A stretch of DNA of 64,000 bases from Roseovarius aestuariivivens (lineage in GTDB: Bacteria; Pseudomonadota; Alphaproteobacteria; Rhodobacterales; Rhodobacteraceae), in assembly GCF_004761875.1 (NCBI RefSeq), contig NZ_SJEY01000005.1, positions 241,184-305,183 on the forward strand, given 5' to 3'. A program made the translations under genes and the position numbers. This document shows positions 17,121 through 30,303 of the stretch, piece by piece (position 1 is the stretch's first letter; each line of letters begins with the position of its first letter). The notes under the pieces were generated by a model. The model searched no databases. It saw only the letters and a list, made by a program, of their open reading frames with translations, and was not told the origin of the DNA.

Positions 17121-18095
17121 TCAAAGCGTCAGTATCGTGGATCCCGTGGTTTTGCGCGCCTCGAGCTGCCGGTGCGCCTCTGTGATCTCCTCCAGCGGAA
17201 AGCGCTGTCCGATATTGGCCGTCACCGCGCCGCTTTCCAGCTTTTCGAACAGGTGTTTCGCCATTTCCTGACAGCGGTCGTGATCGGCCAAGAAGGTGAA
17301 AAGCGTCGTGCGCGTCAGCTTCAACGACCCCTTCTGCGCCAGCGTCAGAAGGCTGACAGGCTCCACCGGGCCCGACGCGTTGCCAAAGGACATCATCATG
17401 CCAAGCGGCTTCAGACAATCGAGCGACTTGTCGAACGTGTCCTTGCCGACCCCGTCCATCACCACGTCCACGCCCTTGTCGCCGGTCAGCGCCTTGACCT
17501 CGGGCACGAAATCCTTCTCGCGATAGTTGATGCACTCCGCCGCGCCCTTTTCCAGCGCCAGCTTGCACTTTTCGTCGGTGCCTGCCGTTCCGATCAGGCG
17601 GATGCCCTCCGACTTGGCCCATTGGCACGCGATCAGGCCCACGCCCCCGGCAGCGGCGTGAAACAGCACTTCGGCCCCTTTCTCCAGCGGCCAGACGCGA
17701 TGGAACAGATATTCCACCGTGAGGCCCTGCAACATGATCGAGGCCGCGTCCTCGAAGGACACTCCGTCGGGTAGCGGACAGACCTGCGCCGCCGGCATCA
17801 CCCGCGCCTCGCAATAGGCACCCGGCGGCACTGCCGCATAGGCCGCGCGGTCGCCTTCCTTGAGATGGCTCACACCCTCGCCGACCGCCTCGACGATGCC
17901 CGCAGCCTCCATGCCCAGTGCGTGCGGCAGCTCCAGCGGGTAAAGCCCGGTGCGCTGGTAGACATCGATGAAGTTCAGCCCGCAGGCCTTGTGGCGGATG
18001 CGGATTTCGCCCGGTCCGGGCTCGCCCACCTCGCGGTCCACCAGCTTGAGCGCCTCCGGCCCGCCGGTTTCTTCGATGATCACTGTCTTCGCCAT
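17121..18095 (-). CDS. qor: NADPH:quinone oxidoreductase, zinc-independent MDR family
   Basis: 324 aa from ATG 18095 (MAKTVIIEETGGPEALKLVD, SD AGGGACAG). Medium-chain dehydrogenase/reductase fold without zinc ligands. The substrate half contains GLNFIDVYQRTGLYPLELPH and GMEAAGIVEAVGEGV. The nucleotide-binding motif is LFHAAAGGVGLIACQWAK near 145, and the quinone oxidoreductase signature region is around VLFHAAAGG. It reduces quinones or related carbonyls with NADPH. It is divergent from nothing obvious and lies next to hisG on the same strand, 117 bp away, probably as its own unit. Confidence 0.9.
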   Translation of the reverse strand: MAKTVIIEETGGPEALKLVDREVGEPGPGEIRIRHKACGLNFIDVYQRTGLYPLELPHALGMEAAGIVEAVGEGVSHLKEGDRAAYAAVPPGAYCEARVMPAAQVCPLPDGVSFEDAASIMLQGLTVEYLFHRVWPLEKGAEVLFHAAAGGVGLIACQWAKSEGIRLIGTAGTDEKCKLALEKGAAECINYREKDFVPEVKALTGDKGVDVVMDGVGKDTFDKSLDCLKPLGMMMSFGNASGPVEPVSLLTLAQKGSLKLTRTTLFTFLADHDRCQEMAKHLFEKLESGAVTANIGQRFPLEEITEAHRQLEARKTTGSTILTL

Positions 18096-18212
18096 ATCTG
18101 TCCCTTCCCGCCGCCGTTCCTTGGGCGGCTGTCGTTGCGTTGCGTATCTACGCCTCAAAGATAGGATACCGCGCGCAAAGACAACAGTTGGACGCGCCCG
18201 CCCTGCCCGCGT

Positions 18213-18908
18213 TCAACCTGTCCGAAGCCGCGCCAGAAGCGCCTCCAGCGTCGCGGCCTCCTGCGCGTCGCACGCCGCCCGGTGCGCGCGGAAGAGCGTC
18301 GCCTGACTTTGCAGGATCAGCCCATCGTCGAGTGTCTTGAGGTGATTGGCCCGAAGCGTGTTGCCCGTACTGGTGATATCGGCGATGGCCTCGGCGGTCT
18401 CGTTCTTGACCGTGCCTTCCGTCGCCCCCTGACTGTCGACCAGCTGGTAATCCGCCACGCCGTTGTCGCGCAGGAAATCGCGAGTCAAGCGGTGATATTT
18501 CGTGGCGATCCGCATCCGGAACCCGTGCGCCTGACGGAACGCCGCCGCCGCCCCGTCGAGATCATCCAGCGTGTTGACGTCGACCCAGCAGGCCGGCACC
18601 GCCAGCACAAGATCGGCATGACCGAACCCCAACACCTCGACGGTCTCGACCACGCTCTGCCAGCCGCTCAGCTTTTCGCGCACAAGATCGGTGCCGGTTA
18701 CGCCCAGATGAATGCGCCCGGCGGCCATCTCGCGCGGAATTTCCGAGGCCGAAAGCAGGATCAGCTCGACATTGTCGATCCCTTCCACAAATCCCGCATA
18801 CTCCCGGTCCGATCCGGCCCGGCCAAGCGTGATGCCACGGCCTGCGAACCAGTCAAACGTCTTTTCCATCAGCCGGCCCTTGGACGGCACGCCGATCCGC
18901 ACGCTCAT
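18213..18908 (-). CDS. hisG: ATP phosphoribosyltransferase, short form
   Basis: 231 aa. It catalyses the first step of histidine synthesis, joining ATP and PRPP. Short-form HisG lacks the C-terminal regulatory domain and needs HisZ, which is encoded just upstream. Motifs: IGVPSKGRLMEKTFDWF at the start, GIDNVELILLSASEIPREMA, and VNTLDDLDGAAAAFRQAHGF. The PRPP-binding stretch is ISTGNT-like (ADITSTGNTLRANHL). Its start overlaps the hisZ stop by 4 bases, completing the hisS-hisZ-hisG operon. Confidence 0.96.
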   Translation of the reverse strand: MSVRIGVPSKGRLMEKTFDWFAGRGITLGRAGSDREYAGFVEGIDNVELILLSASEIPREMAAGRIHLGVTGTDLVREKLSGWQSVVETVEVLGFGHADLVLAVPACWVDVNTLDDLDGAAAAFRQAHGFRMRIATKYHRLTRDFLRDNGVADYQLVDSQGATEGTVKNETAEAIADITSTGNTLRANHLKTLDDGLILQSQATLFRAHRAACDAQEAATLEALLARLRTG

Positions 18909-19990
18909 GCCCCGCCTCCCAGCTCGACCAGCAGCCCGGGGCGAATAACCCCGCCCACGGCCGGGATCTCGCGCCCCGCGCCCAACTGCCGGGTCAGGGC
19001 GTCATAGCGCCCGCCGGTGGCCACCGGCGGCATGTCTGCCCGGCCCTCGGCGTAAAAACCGAAGACGAACCCGTCGTAATACTCCATTTGGGTGCGGCCA
19101 TAGCTGCCCTCGAAATCAAGCCCGCCCGTCGCGATCCCGGCGGCTTCCAGCGCCGCAAGCCGGCGGTCCAGACGCGCGACCGCCGCGGCGATCGACGGCA
19201 TGTCGGCGGCTATCCCCTGCAGGTGCCGCAAGGCCCGATCGGCGCTGTCGCGCACCCCCGTCACAGCATCCAGAAGCGCCACCTCTTCGCTCGAGATGGG
19301 CGGTGCCGCCGCATCCTCGTGCAGCGCCGCGATCCGCGCCTCGATCTCGGCGCGGCTGCGCAACCCGATCTGCGGCGCGGCGCCGTCCAGCGGGTCCGCT
19401 TGCGTCAGCAGCGCGGCGCGGCTTTCGGGCATGGGCTTGGCCCCGGAAAACCGCTCCAGCAGATCGTGAAACCGTTTCGGTCGCCAGATGTGCCGCCGGA
19501 GCGCCCGCTTGCGCCGCTCGGTCGTGCGCAGGCCCTCCACGGCGGCCATAAGGATGCCGATATCGCCTGTCGCGGCGTGAAGCCCGCAGGGTTGCAGCAT
19601 CCCGTAAATCACGGAAAAGACGCGCGCATCCGCCGCTTCGGGCGCTGCGCGATCGAAGATCTCGAATCCCGCCTGGAAATACTCGTTGGCGCGGTCAGGG
19701 TCGTCCTCCTGCCGCCGGAACACTTCTCCGGCATAGGTGTAACAGGCCGGTTCCGCACCGTGCGCCATATGCATCTGCACCACCGGCACGGTGAAATCCG
19801 GGCGCAGCATCTGCTCTCCGCGCAGCGCGTCCGAAGTGATATAGGCCCGCGCGCGGATATCCTCGCCGTAAAGATCCAGCAGAACCTCGGCCGGCTGCAG
19901 CACGCGCGTGTCCACCGGCACCGCGCCAGCCTCCTGGAAGAGGCCCAGCAGCCGCTCCGCCTCGGCCCGGATCGCGGCGCGGTCTGTCAT
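18905..19990 (-). CDS. hisZ: ATP phosphoribosyltransferase regulatory subunit
   Basis: 361 aa from ATG 19990 ([20 protein letters not shown]). It is a paralogue of class II histidyl-tRNA synthetase without tRNA charging. It keeps motif-2-like residues ([20 protein letters not shown]), a core with [14 protein letters not shown], and the histidine-loop remnant [20 protein letters not shown]. With HisG it forms the hetero-octameric enzyme and gives feedback by histidine. It sits between hisS and hisG with 4-base overlaps on both sides. Confidence 0.95.
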   Translation of the reverse strand: MTDRAAIRAEAERLLGLFQEAGAVPVDTRVLQPAEVLLDLYGEDIRARAYITSDALRGEQMLRPDFTVPVVQMHMAHGAEPACYTYAGEVFRRQEDDPDRANEYFQAGFEIFDRAAPEAADARVFSVIYGMLQPCGLHAATGDIGILMAAVEGLRTTERRKRALRRHIWRPKRFHDLLERFSGAKPMPESRAALLTQADPLDGAAPQIGLRSRAEIEARIAALHEDAAAPPISSEEVALLDAVTGVRDSADRALRHLQGIAADMPSIAAAVARLDRRLAALEAAGIATGGLDFEGSYGRTQMEYYDGFVFGFYAEGRADMPPVATGGRYDALTRQLGAGREIPAVGGVIRPGLLVELGGGA

Positions 19991-21528
19991 CCGCCCTGCC
20001 CGTCCAGGATCTTGCGTACTTCCGTCACCAGATCGGCGCGGTCCACCTCGAACTGGCTCGGGCGTTCCTTCCATTCCTCCAATGTCGCGTTCTCGGCAAT
20101 CTTCGCCCCCAGGATCAGGTCCTTGAGCTGCACCTTGCCGGCGGCGAACTCCTCGCTGCCCGCGATCACCGCCACTGGGCTGCCCCGCCGGTCGGCATAT
20201 TTCATCTGGTTGCCGAAATTCTTGGGGTTGCCGAGATAGACCTCGGCGCGGATGCCTGCCTGCCGCAGCTCTCCGACCATCGCCTGATACTCGGCCATGC
20301 GGTCACGATCCATGACGGTCACCACCACGGGACCTTCCACCGTCCCGCCGATCCGCCCCTTCTCACGCAGCGCGGCCAGAAGACGGTCCACCCCGATGGA
20401 CACGCCCGTCGCCGGCACCGCCTGCCCGGTGAAGCGTTTGACGAGATCGTCGTAACGCCCGCCCCCGGCCACACTGCCGAACTGCCGCTTGCGGCCCTTC
20501 TCGTCGAGGATTTCAAAGGTCAGTTCTGCCTCAAAGACAGGCCCGGTGTAGTATCCAAGCCCACGAACCACGCTGGGATCGATAACGATGCGGTCGGGGC
20601 CATAGCCTTGCGCGGCTAACAGACCGGCGATTTGTTCAAGCTCCGCCACGCCCTCTAAGCCCGTCGCGCTCTCGCCCACGGCGGCGCGCAGATTTGCCAG
20701 CGTATCAGCGGCATCGTCGGCCTTCGAAGTCAGAAACGCCAACACGGGCTCTGCCTGCCCATCGGTCAGCCCGACCCCGTCGATGTAAGCCCCCGAGGCA
20801 TCCAGCCGCCCCTTGCCAAGCAGTTCCCGGACGCCATCCTCGCCCACCTTGTCGAACTTGTCGATGGTTCGCAGCACGGCGTCCCGCGTAACTTGATCCC
20901 ACGCCGCTTTAACGCTTTGCCGAAGATCGTCGCCCTCTGGAAACTCTGTTAGTGGTGCTGCAGCCTCCAGCACTCCATTCAGAACCTTTCGGTTGTTCAC
21001 GCGGACCACGTAATCGCCACGCGCAATCCCAACCGCTTCCAGCGTGTCGGCCAGCATCGCGCAGATCTCGGCATCCGCCGCCATGCTGGCGCTGCCCACC
21101 GTATCCGCATCGCATTGATAAAACTGCCGAAACCGTCCCGGCCCGGGCTTCTCATTCCGCCAGACGGGCCCCATCGCATAGCGGCGGTAGGGCGTCGGCA
21201 AATCGTTGCGGTGCTGCGCATAAACCCGCGCCAGCGGCGCCGTCAGATCATAGCGCAGCGCCAGCCAATCGCCGCCCTTGCCCTCGTCGTCGGTCTCCTG
21301 CCAGGCAAAAACCCCCTCGTTGGGGCGGTCCACATCGGGCAGAAACTTGCCCAGCGCCTCAACCGTCTCCACCGCGCTCGATTCCAGCGCATCGAACCCG
21401 TAACGATGATAGACCCCCGCGATCGTTGACAGCATTTCAGCGCGTTCGGTCACTTCCGTGCCGAAATAATCGCGGAACCCTTTGGGTGTCTGCGCCTTGG
21501 GACGGGGCTGTTTTTTCGTCTTGGCCAT
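19987..21528 (-). CDS. hisS: Histidyl-tRNA synthetase
   Basis: 513 aa, class II aminoacyl-tRNA synthetase. Motif 1 region: [18 protein letters not shown]. Motif 2: [20 protein letters not shown]. The histidine A signature is [20 protein letters not shown] and motif 3 is [16 protein letters not shown]. The C-terminal anticodon-binding domain ends in [20 protein letters not shown]. It charges tRNA-His. First gene of hisS-hisZ-hisG, linking charging to histidine synthesis in one transcript. Confidence 0.97.
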   Translation of the reverse strand: MAKTKKQPRPKAQTPKGFRDYFGTEVTERAEMLSTIAGVYHRYGFDALESSAVETVEALGKFLPDVDRPNEGVFAWQETDDEGKGGDWLALRYDLTAPLARVYAQHRNDLPTPYRRYAMGPVWRNEKPGPGRFRQFYQCDADTVGSASMAADAEICAMLADTLEAVGIARGDYVVRVNNRKVLNGVLEAAAPLTEFPEGDDLRQSVKAAWDQVTRDAVLRTIDKFDKVGEDGVRELLGKGRLDASGAYIDGVGLTDGQAEPVLAFLTSKADDAADTLANLRAAVGESATGLEGVAELEQIAGLLAAQGYGPDRIVIDPSVVRGLGYYTGPVFEAELTFEILDEKGRKRQFGSVAGGGRYDDLVKRFTGQAVPATGVSIGVDRLLAALREKGRIGGTVEGPVVVTVMDRDRMAEYQAMVGELRQAGIRAEVYLGNPKNFGNQMKYADRRGSPVAVIAGSEEFAAGKVQLKDLILGAKIAENATLEEWKERPSQFEVDRADLVTEVRKILDGQGG

Positions 21529-21672
21529 TTCAGGCTTCCTTGGCAGGGACAGTCGCCGCGCGGTCTAGCCCATGGCCCCGGTCTGGGCAAGCAGCGGCGT
21601 CCACTCGCCTCTCACGCGAACATCGCTCGGAAAACATTGACGCAATTCACGTTTTACAGAAATATCCCCGCC

Positions 21673-21864
21673 ATGCAGCAGCTCGAAGAGAAAATTTCGC
21701 ATCTGACCCGCACGGTAGAAGACCTTTCCGATGTCGTCGCCCGCCAGGAAACGATGCTGACGATGCTGAACCGGCGCGTCCAGCTCCTGATGGAGCGCGA
21801 GGCCGAACGGGAATCGCGGGCCGATCAGTTCGTGATGGGCGACCGGCCCCCGCCACATTACTGA
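21673..21864 (+). CDS. slyX: SlyX family protein
   Basis: 63 aa from ATG 21673 (MQQLEEKISHLTRTVEDLSD). The sequence is a coiled coil (VVARQETMLTMLNRRVQLLM) ending in the family tail GDRPPPHY. SlyX function is unknown. It is divergent from hisS and convergent with the lipoprotein gene. Confidence 0.85.
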   Translation: MQQLEEKISHLTRTVEDLSDVVARQETMLTMLNRRVQLLMEREAERESRADQFVMGDRPPPHY

Positions 21865-21915
21865 CATGGCGGGGCTTTTGCCGGTGTTACCGCACCCGAC
21901 AGACTCCGACCCGGA

Positions 21916-22878
21916 TCAACTGCTCTTGAGATCTTGGGCCAGAACCTCGCCATCGTGCAGCAAAAGGTTCTTCCAGCGCGCGTTGTTGCCGAACCGCTCG
22001 TAGATGCTCAGAAACACCGTGTCGCGTTCCAGGCGTCCGATGCGCGCCCCGCAGGGCTTGCGCTTGGACACCCGGCACACCCGCGCCTTCAGCGTCTCGT
22101 AGGCCTCGTCGGTATGGCTATAGGGCTGCACCTCGGCCGGAAGTCCGTAGCGCAATTGTTCGTGCATCGAGACCGAGCCGAACACCGCAAGCGACGCGGT
22201 GAACTGACGGGCGCAACCGTCGTCGAACCCGGTCAGGTAAAACGTGTGCGCCCCGGTGTTGCCTGGGTCGGTGTCGTAAAGCGCGAATTGCGCGCGCCGC
22301 TCGGGAAAGCTCGCGATCTTTTTGCCCATCTGTCGCGTGGGCACCCCGCAGATCACCGCGACGCGGCCATAGGGTAGTTGCATGCCGAACGCGATCTCGC
22401 TCGTCCCGGCGGCCGCGCCGCCCCCGAGGCCCAGAAACCCACCGCCGCCGCGGGGTTCTGGCGCGGGCGCGTCGCCGGACGGGGCCAAGGCGGCGGTGCG
22501 TGTGTCTGTGTCGGTGGATTTCTGCACTCCGCCTCCGAATAACCCGAAAAGGCCGCCCGCACGCCGCCGCACCGGCTTGGCTTCCGCCGTGGTGATCTCT
22601 GGCGCGCCGGCCTCAGCGCTGTCTCTGTCTTTCAGGTTTGGCGTGGACGAAGGCGCCGGGCCGGTGCTGCCGCCCCCGAAGATGCGCGCCAGAACCCCGC
22701 GCTCCATCTCCTCCGGGCTGGGCCGCGCCTCAAGCAGGGCGGCATCCTCGGGCAGGTCCTGCTCGGACAGCCGCCCGATCTCGGGCTGCGGGCTGCCACA
22801 TCCGGCCACCCACAGGGACGCTATGCAAATGACGGCGACGGCTCGCACACGCTCTCCTCTCCCAAGGCTTCTTGTCAT
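21916..22878 (-). CDS. Lipoprotein of unknown function
   Basis: 320 aa from ATG 22878 (MTRSLGRGERVRAVAVICIA) with lipobox WVAGC, so likely anchored in a membrane by lipid. Residues about 60-175 are low-complexity Gly/Ser/Pro/Ala-rich. The C-terminal part from about 180 looks like a folded domain with cysteines (PYGRVAVICGVPTRQMGK, YLTGFDDGCARQFTASLAVF, CRVSKRKPCGARIGRLERD). I do not recognise the family. It follows dnaE on the same strand by 40 bp and could be on the same transcript. Confidence 0.75.
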   Translation of the reverse strand: MTRSLGRGERVRAVAVICIASLWVAGCGSPQPEIGRLSEQDLPEDAALLEARPSPEEMERGVLARIFGGGSTGPAPSSTPNLKDRDSAEAGAPEITTAEAKPVRRRAGGLFGLFGGGVQKSTDTDTRTAALAPSGDAPAPEPRGGGGFLGLGGGAAAGTSEIAFGMQLPYGRVAVICGVPTRQMGKKIASFPERRAQFALYDTDPGNTGAHTFYLTGFDDGCARQFTASLAVFGSVSMHEQLRYGLPAEVQPYSHTDEAYETLKARVCRVSKRKPCGARIGRLERDTVFLSIYERFGNNARWKNLLLHDGEVLAQDLKSS

Positions 22879-22918
22879 ACCCCAGATCCCCCCGACGGGC
22901 CAGTGCCGGGCGCAGCGC

Positions 22919-26422
<3,504 letters not shown>

Positions 26423-26590
26423 ACCAGATATCGTAGGTCAGACCCGGCTAGACCGCCAGAGGTGTCATTGCCCAAATACGCGGCACGCGCGGCTGTCATG
26501 CGCGCCGGCCCTCACGTCCGCCATTGCCGTTCGCCCAATGCCTGCGATAGGACAGGGGCACGGCAAGGACCGGGGGGGGCAGAAGAGCGA

Positions 26591-28114
26591 GTGTCGACCA
26601 CATTGCTGAGTATTCGCGGTCTCACCAAGGCCTATCCGGGCGTCACGGCCAATGATGACGTATCCTTCGACGTGGCCAAAGGCGAGGTGCACGCGCTTCT
26701 GGGCGAAAACGGCGCGGGCAAATCCACGCTGGTCAAGATGATCTACGGGCTTGTGAAACCAGACAGCGGCGCCATGACTTTAGATGGCGCACCCTTCGTA
26801 CCGACCGAGCCGCGCGCCGCGCGGGCTTCTGGCGCGGCCATGGTGTTCCAGCACTTCTCGCTTTTCGACGCCATGACTGTGGCGGAAAACATCGCGCTCG
26901 GCATGGAGGACCCACCGCGCCTGCGCGATCTCGCCACCCGCATTCGGGAGGTCTCCGATCAGTACGGTCTGCCGCTCGATCCCGCACGACGGGTGGGCGA
27001 TCTTTCGGCCGGGGAACGCCAGCGGGTCGAGATCGTGCGCTGCCTGCTGCAAGACCCCCGCCTGCTCATCATGGACGAGCCCACTTCGGTGCTGACGCCG
27101 CAGGAGGTTCGGATCCTGTTCGCCACTTTGTCCAAACTGGCCGCGGACGGGGTGTCCATTCTGTACATTTCCCACAAGCTCGAAGAGATCCGCGCGCTTT
27201 GCAACCGCGCCACGATTCTGCGACAGGGCCGCAAGGTCGCCAGTTGCCTCCCTGCGGACACCACCGCGCGTGAGATGGCCGAGATGATGGTCGGCGGCTC
27301 TTTCAAAACGCCGGCCCGGGCACGCCGCGCGACCGGTGAGATCGCGCTGGAGATCAGCGATCTTTCCCTGCCCCCGGCCTCGGCCTTCGGAACCGCTCTG
27401 AAACATGTGGCGCTGACCGTCCGGCAGGGAGAGATCCTCGGCATCGGCGGCGTGGCGGGCAACGGACAGGACGAGCTTCTCGCGGCCCTCTCCGGCGAGA
27501 TGCGCAGCCGCGCCGACGCGATCCGGCTTTTCGGCCAGCCGATCGGCCGGCTCGGGCCCGAGGCCAGGCGCAGGCGTAGGCTTCTCTCCGCCCCCGAGCA
27601 ACGTCTCGGCCATGCGGCGGCCCCGGACATGTCGCTGACCGAAAACGCGTTTCTGACGGCTAAGGACCGCGAAGGCCTGGCGCGCCGTGGCTTTATCGGC
27701 TGGCGTGCCGCACGCGGCTTTGCGGAAAAGATCATTTCGACCTTCGATGTCCGCACCCCCGGGCCGGACACCGCCGCGCGCGCGCTTTCCGGGGGCAACC
27801 TTCAGAAATTCGTCATCGGCCGCGAAATGCTGCAACGCCCCGAGGTTCTGGTCGTCAATCAGCCCACCTGGGGTGTCGACGCCGCCGCCGCCGCGTCGAT
27901 CCGACAGGCGCTTCTCGATCTCACCGCCAGCGGCGCGGCGGTGGTCTGCATCAGCCAGGATCTTGATGAACTCATGGAGATCTCCGACCGCTTCGCCGTG
28001 CTGAACGAGGGACGTCTGTCAAAGGCGCGGACGACGGGCGATCTGTCGGTGGAAGATATCGGGCTGATGATGGGCGGCGCGCACGGCATGGAGGTCGCGC
28101 ATGCTCCGGCTTGA
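26591..28114 (+). CDS. ABC transporter ATP-binding protein, nucleoside/BMP type (two NBDs)
   Basis: 507 aa from GTG 26591 (STTLLSIRGLTKAYPGVTAN); AGAAGAG upstream is the SD. It has two ABC cassettes. The first has Walker A GENGAGKST, signature LSAGERQRVEIVRCLL and Walker B LLIMDEPTSVLTP. The second has a degenerate Walker A (GGVAGNGQDELLAALSGE) and signature LSGGNLQKFVIGREM, as in sugar and nucleoside importers of the RbsA/YufO type. It powers uptake through the two permeases encoded next. The stop overlaps the first permease start by 14 bases. Confidence 0.93.
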   Translation: MSTTLLSIRGLTKAYPGVTANDDVSFDVAKGEVHALLGENGAGKSTLVKMIYGLVKPDSGAMTLDGAPFVPTEPRAARASGAAMVFQHFSLFDAMTVAENIALGMEDPPRLRDLATRIREVSDQYGLPLDPARRVGDLSAGERQRVEIVRCLLQDPRLLIMDEPTSVLTPQEVRILFATLSKLAADGVSILYISHKLEEIRALCNRATILRQGRKVASCLPADTTAREMAEMMVGGSFKTPARARRATGEIALEISDLSLPPASAFGTALKHVALTVRQGEILGIGGVAGNGQDELLAALSGEMRSRADAIRLFGQPIGRLGPEARRRRRLLSAPEQRLGHAAAPDMSLTENAFLTAKDREGLARRGFIGWRAARGFAEKIISTFDVRTPGPDTAARALSGGNLQKFVIGREMLQRPEVLVVNQPTWGVDAAAAASIRQALLDLTASGAAVVCISQDLDELMEISDRFAVLNEGRLSKARTTGDLSVEDIGLMMGGAHGMEVAHAPA

Positions 28115-29183
28115 ACACCGCCCCCAGCCCTCGGCGCGCTGGACGTGGCTTGCCCCGCCGCTCGCCGTGCTGATCACCATGATCGCGGGCGGCGCGCTTT
28201 TCGCGGCCCTTGGCAAGAACCCCGTCGACACGATCCGCACAATCTTCTGGGATCCTTTATTCGGAGAGTTTGCGTTCTATTACCGCCCCCAGCTTCTGGT
28301 GAAGGCGGCCCCCCTGATCCTCATCGCCATCGGGCTCAGCCTAGGCTTTCGCGCGGGCATCTGGAATATCGGGGCGGAGGGGCAGTATATCGTCGGCGCC
28401 ATAACCGGCGCCGGGGCCGGGCTCGCCTTCTACCCGCTCGACGCGTGGTTCATCTTTCCGCTGATGATCCTCGCAGGCGCCCTTGGCGGCTTTCTCTGGG
28501 CGATGATCCCGGCGGTGCTGCGCGCGCGGTTCGGCACGAACGAGATCCTCGTCTCGCTCATGCTGGTCTACGTCGCAGAACAGCTCCTGGCTAAGATGGC
28601 CCTTGGGCTTCTGCGCAACCCCGAAGGCCGGGGCTTTCCGGGTTCTCGCAACCTGCAGCAATACGCCCCCGCCCATAACGCCGAGATAATCGCCAATACG
28701 GGCATTCACTGGGGCGTCCTGGCCGCGTTCATTGCGGTCATATTCGCCTATATCCTCTTGGCACGCCACGTGCTCGGCTACCAGATCAAGCTGACCGGGC
28801 AGGCGCCACGCGCCGCGCGCTTTGCCGGGGTCAACACCGAGCGCCTCGTCTTCATCTGCCTCGGGCTCTCCGGTGCGCTCGCCGGTCTGGCGGGCATGTT
28901 CGAGGTCGCGGGCCCCGCCGGACAGATCAGCATCGAATTCAACGTGGGCTACGGCTTCACCGCGATCATCGTGGCCTTTCTCGGCCGGCTGCACCCTTTG
29001 GGGATCCAGCTGGCCGGTTTGCTGATGGCGCTCACTTATATCGGCGGTGAGGCGGCGGAATCATCCCTGCAACTGCCCGCGGCGGCGATCCAGGTCTTCC
29101 AGGGTATGCTGCTCTTCTTCCTGCTTGCGGTCGATGTGCTCAGCAATTTCCGCCTGCGCCTGTCCCGGACGGAGGCCGCCTGA
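28101..29183 (+). CDS. ABC transporter permease 1, BMP-associated
   Basis: 360 aa with about eight membrane helices. The BPD_transp_2 signature is LGFRAGIWNIGAEGQYIVGA, and the long cytoplasmic loop LTGQAPRAARFAGVNTERLV contains the EAA-like region. It forms the channel with the second permease for a substrate delivered by the BMP-type binding protein. The gene overlaps both neighbours, so the operon is tightly coupled. Confidence 0.92.
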   Translation: MLRLEHRPQPSARWTWLAPPLAVLITMIAGGALFAALGKNPVDTIRTIFWDPLFGEFAFYYRPQLLVKAAPLILIAIGLSLGFRAGIWNIGAEGQYIVGAITGAGAGLAFYPLDAWFIFPLMILAGALGGFLWAMIPAVLRARFGTNEILVSLMLVYVAEQLLAKMALGLLRNPEGRGFPGSRNLQQYAPAHNAEIIANTGIHWGVLAAFIAVIFAYILLARHVLGYQIKLTGQAPRAARFAGVNTERLVFICLGLSGALAGLAGMFEVAGPAGQISIEFNVGYGFTAIIVAFLGRLHPLGIQLAGLLMALTYIGGEAAESSLQLPAAAIQVFQGMLLFFLLAVDVLSNFRLRLSRTEAA

Positions 29184-30271
29184 TGGACCTGTCGTCGATC
29201 GATCCCGTCGTACTCATGGCGTCGGTCATCGTGGCCTCCACGCCTATTCTTCTGGCCGCTTTGGGCGAACTGGTGGTCGAGCGCGCGGGCGTTCTCAACC
29301 TCGGGGTCGAGGGCATGATGATCACCGGCGCGATCTGCGGGTTCGCCATCGCGGTCAACACCGGGTCCCCCCTTCTGGGGTTTGCCGCCGCCGCCGCGGG
29401 CGGCGCCGCGCTCTCCTTGCTCTTTGCCCTGCTCACGCAATTCGCCCTGGCAAATCAGGTCGCCTCGGGCCTCGCGCTGACGCTCTTCGGGCTGGGGCTC
29501 AGCGCACTGCTGGGTCAGGGCTATGTCGGCGTCAAGCCACCGCCGACGGCGGCGCTCGACTTCGGGCCGCTCACGGACCTGCCCGTTTTGGGGCGCGTGC
29601 TTTTTTCGCATGACCTGATGGTCTATGTCGCCCTCGGCCTGGTCGCGGCGGTCTGGGGCTTCCTGAGATTCAGCCGCGCGGGCCTGATCCTGCGCGCCGT
29701 GGGCGAAAGCCACGACGCCGCGCATGCGCTCGGCTACAAGGTTGTGCGCGTGCGCGTGCTCGCGATCGTCTTTGGCGGCGCCTGCGCGGGGCTGGGTGGG
29801 GCCTATATCAGCCTCGCGCGCGTCCCGCAGTGGACCGAGGGCATGACCGCAGGCGCAGGCTGGATCGCACTGGCGCTGGTGGTCTTCGCCAGCTGGAAAG
29901 CGGGGCGCGTTCTGCTTGGGGCCTGGCTTTTCGGCGGGGTCAGCGTGCTGCAGCTCAACCTTCAGGCCGCCGGGGCACAGTTTCCCGTGGCCTCTCTGGG
30001 CTGGATCACCCTGGCGGCATGTGCCGCATATTTGGGCTACGTGCTCTGGCAGCGGCAGGAAATTTCAGGGCGCACCCGGGTCATCCTTGGCGTGACAGCC
30101 TTCGCCGGCGCGGCCTTTTCTTATTGGAGACAAGGCGTTTACGTGCCGTTTCAGGTCGAATACCTCTCCATGTCGCCCTACTTGATCACCATCGTCGTGC
30201 TCGTCATCATGTCGTTCGACAAATCCCGCGCGCCCGGCTCTCTGGGCCGCATCTTTCATGCGTCCCAATAG
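29183..30271 (+). CDS. ABC transporter permease 2, BMP-associated
   Basis: 362 aa, second permease of the BPD_transp_2 family: ALGELVVERAGVLNLGVEGM near residue 30, and EAA-like loop LRAVGESHDAAHALGYKVVR. About nine hydrophobic segments. The start codon shares its A with the upstream stop (TGATG). It pairs with permease 1. A binding-protein gene follows 32 bp later. Confidence 0.92.
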   Translation: MDLSSIDPVVLMASVIVASTPILLAALGELVVERAGVLNLGVEGMMITGAICGFAIAVNTGSPLLGFAAAAAGGAALSLLFALLTQFALANQVASGLALTLFGLGLSALLGQGYVGVKPPPTAALDFGPLTDLPVLGRVLFSHDLMVYVALGLVAAVWGFLRFSRAGLILRAVGESHDAAHALGYKVVRVRVLAIVFGGACAGLGGAYISLARVPQWTEGMTAGAGWIALALVVFASWKAGRVLLGAWLFGGVSVLQLNLQAAGAQFPVASLGWITLAACAAYLGYVLWQRQEISGRTRVILGVTAFAGAAFSYWRQGVYVPFQVEYLSMSPYLITIVVLVIMSFDKSRAPGSLGRIFHASQ

Positions 30272-30303
30272 GGGCGTTTCGTTATTCAACAGGGAGTACC
30301 CGA

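Noticed and set aside
30272..30303. Riboswitch or purine sensor before the BMP gene
   Set aside because: The gap is only 32 bases and shows just a SD; no aptamer is visible.
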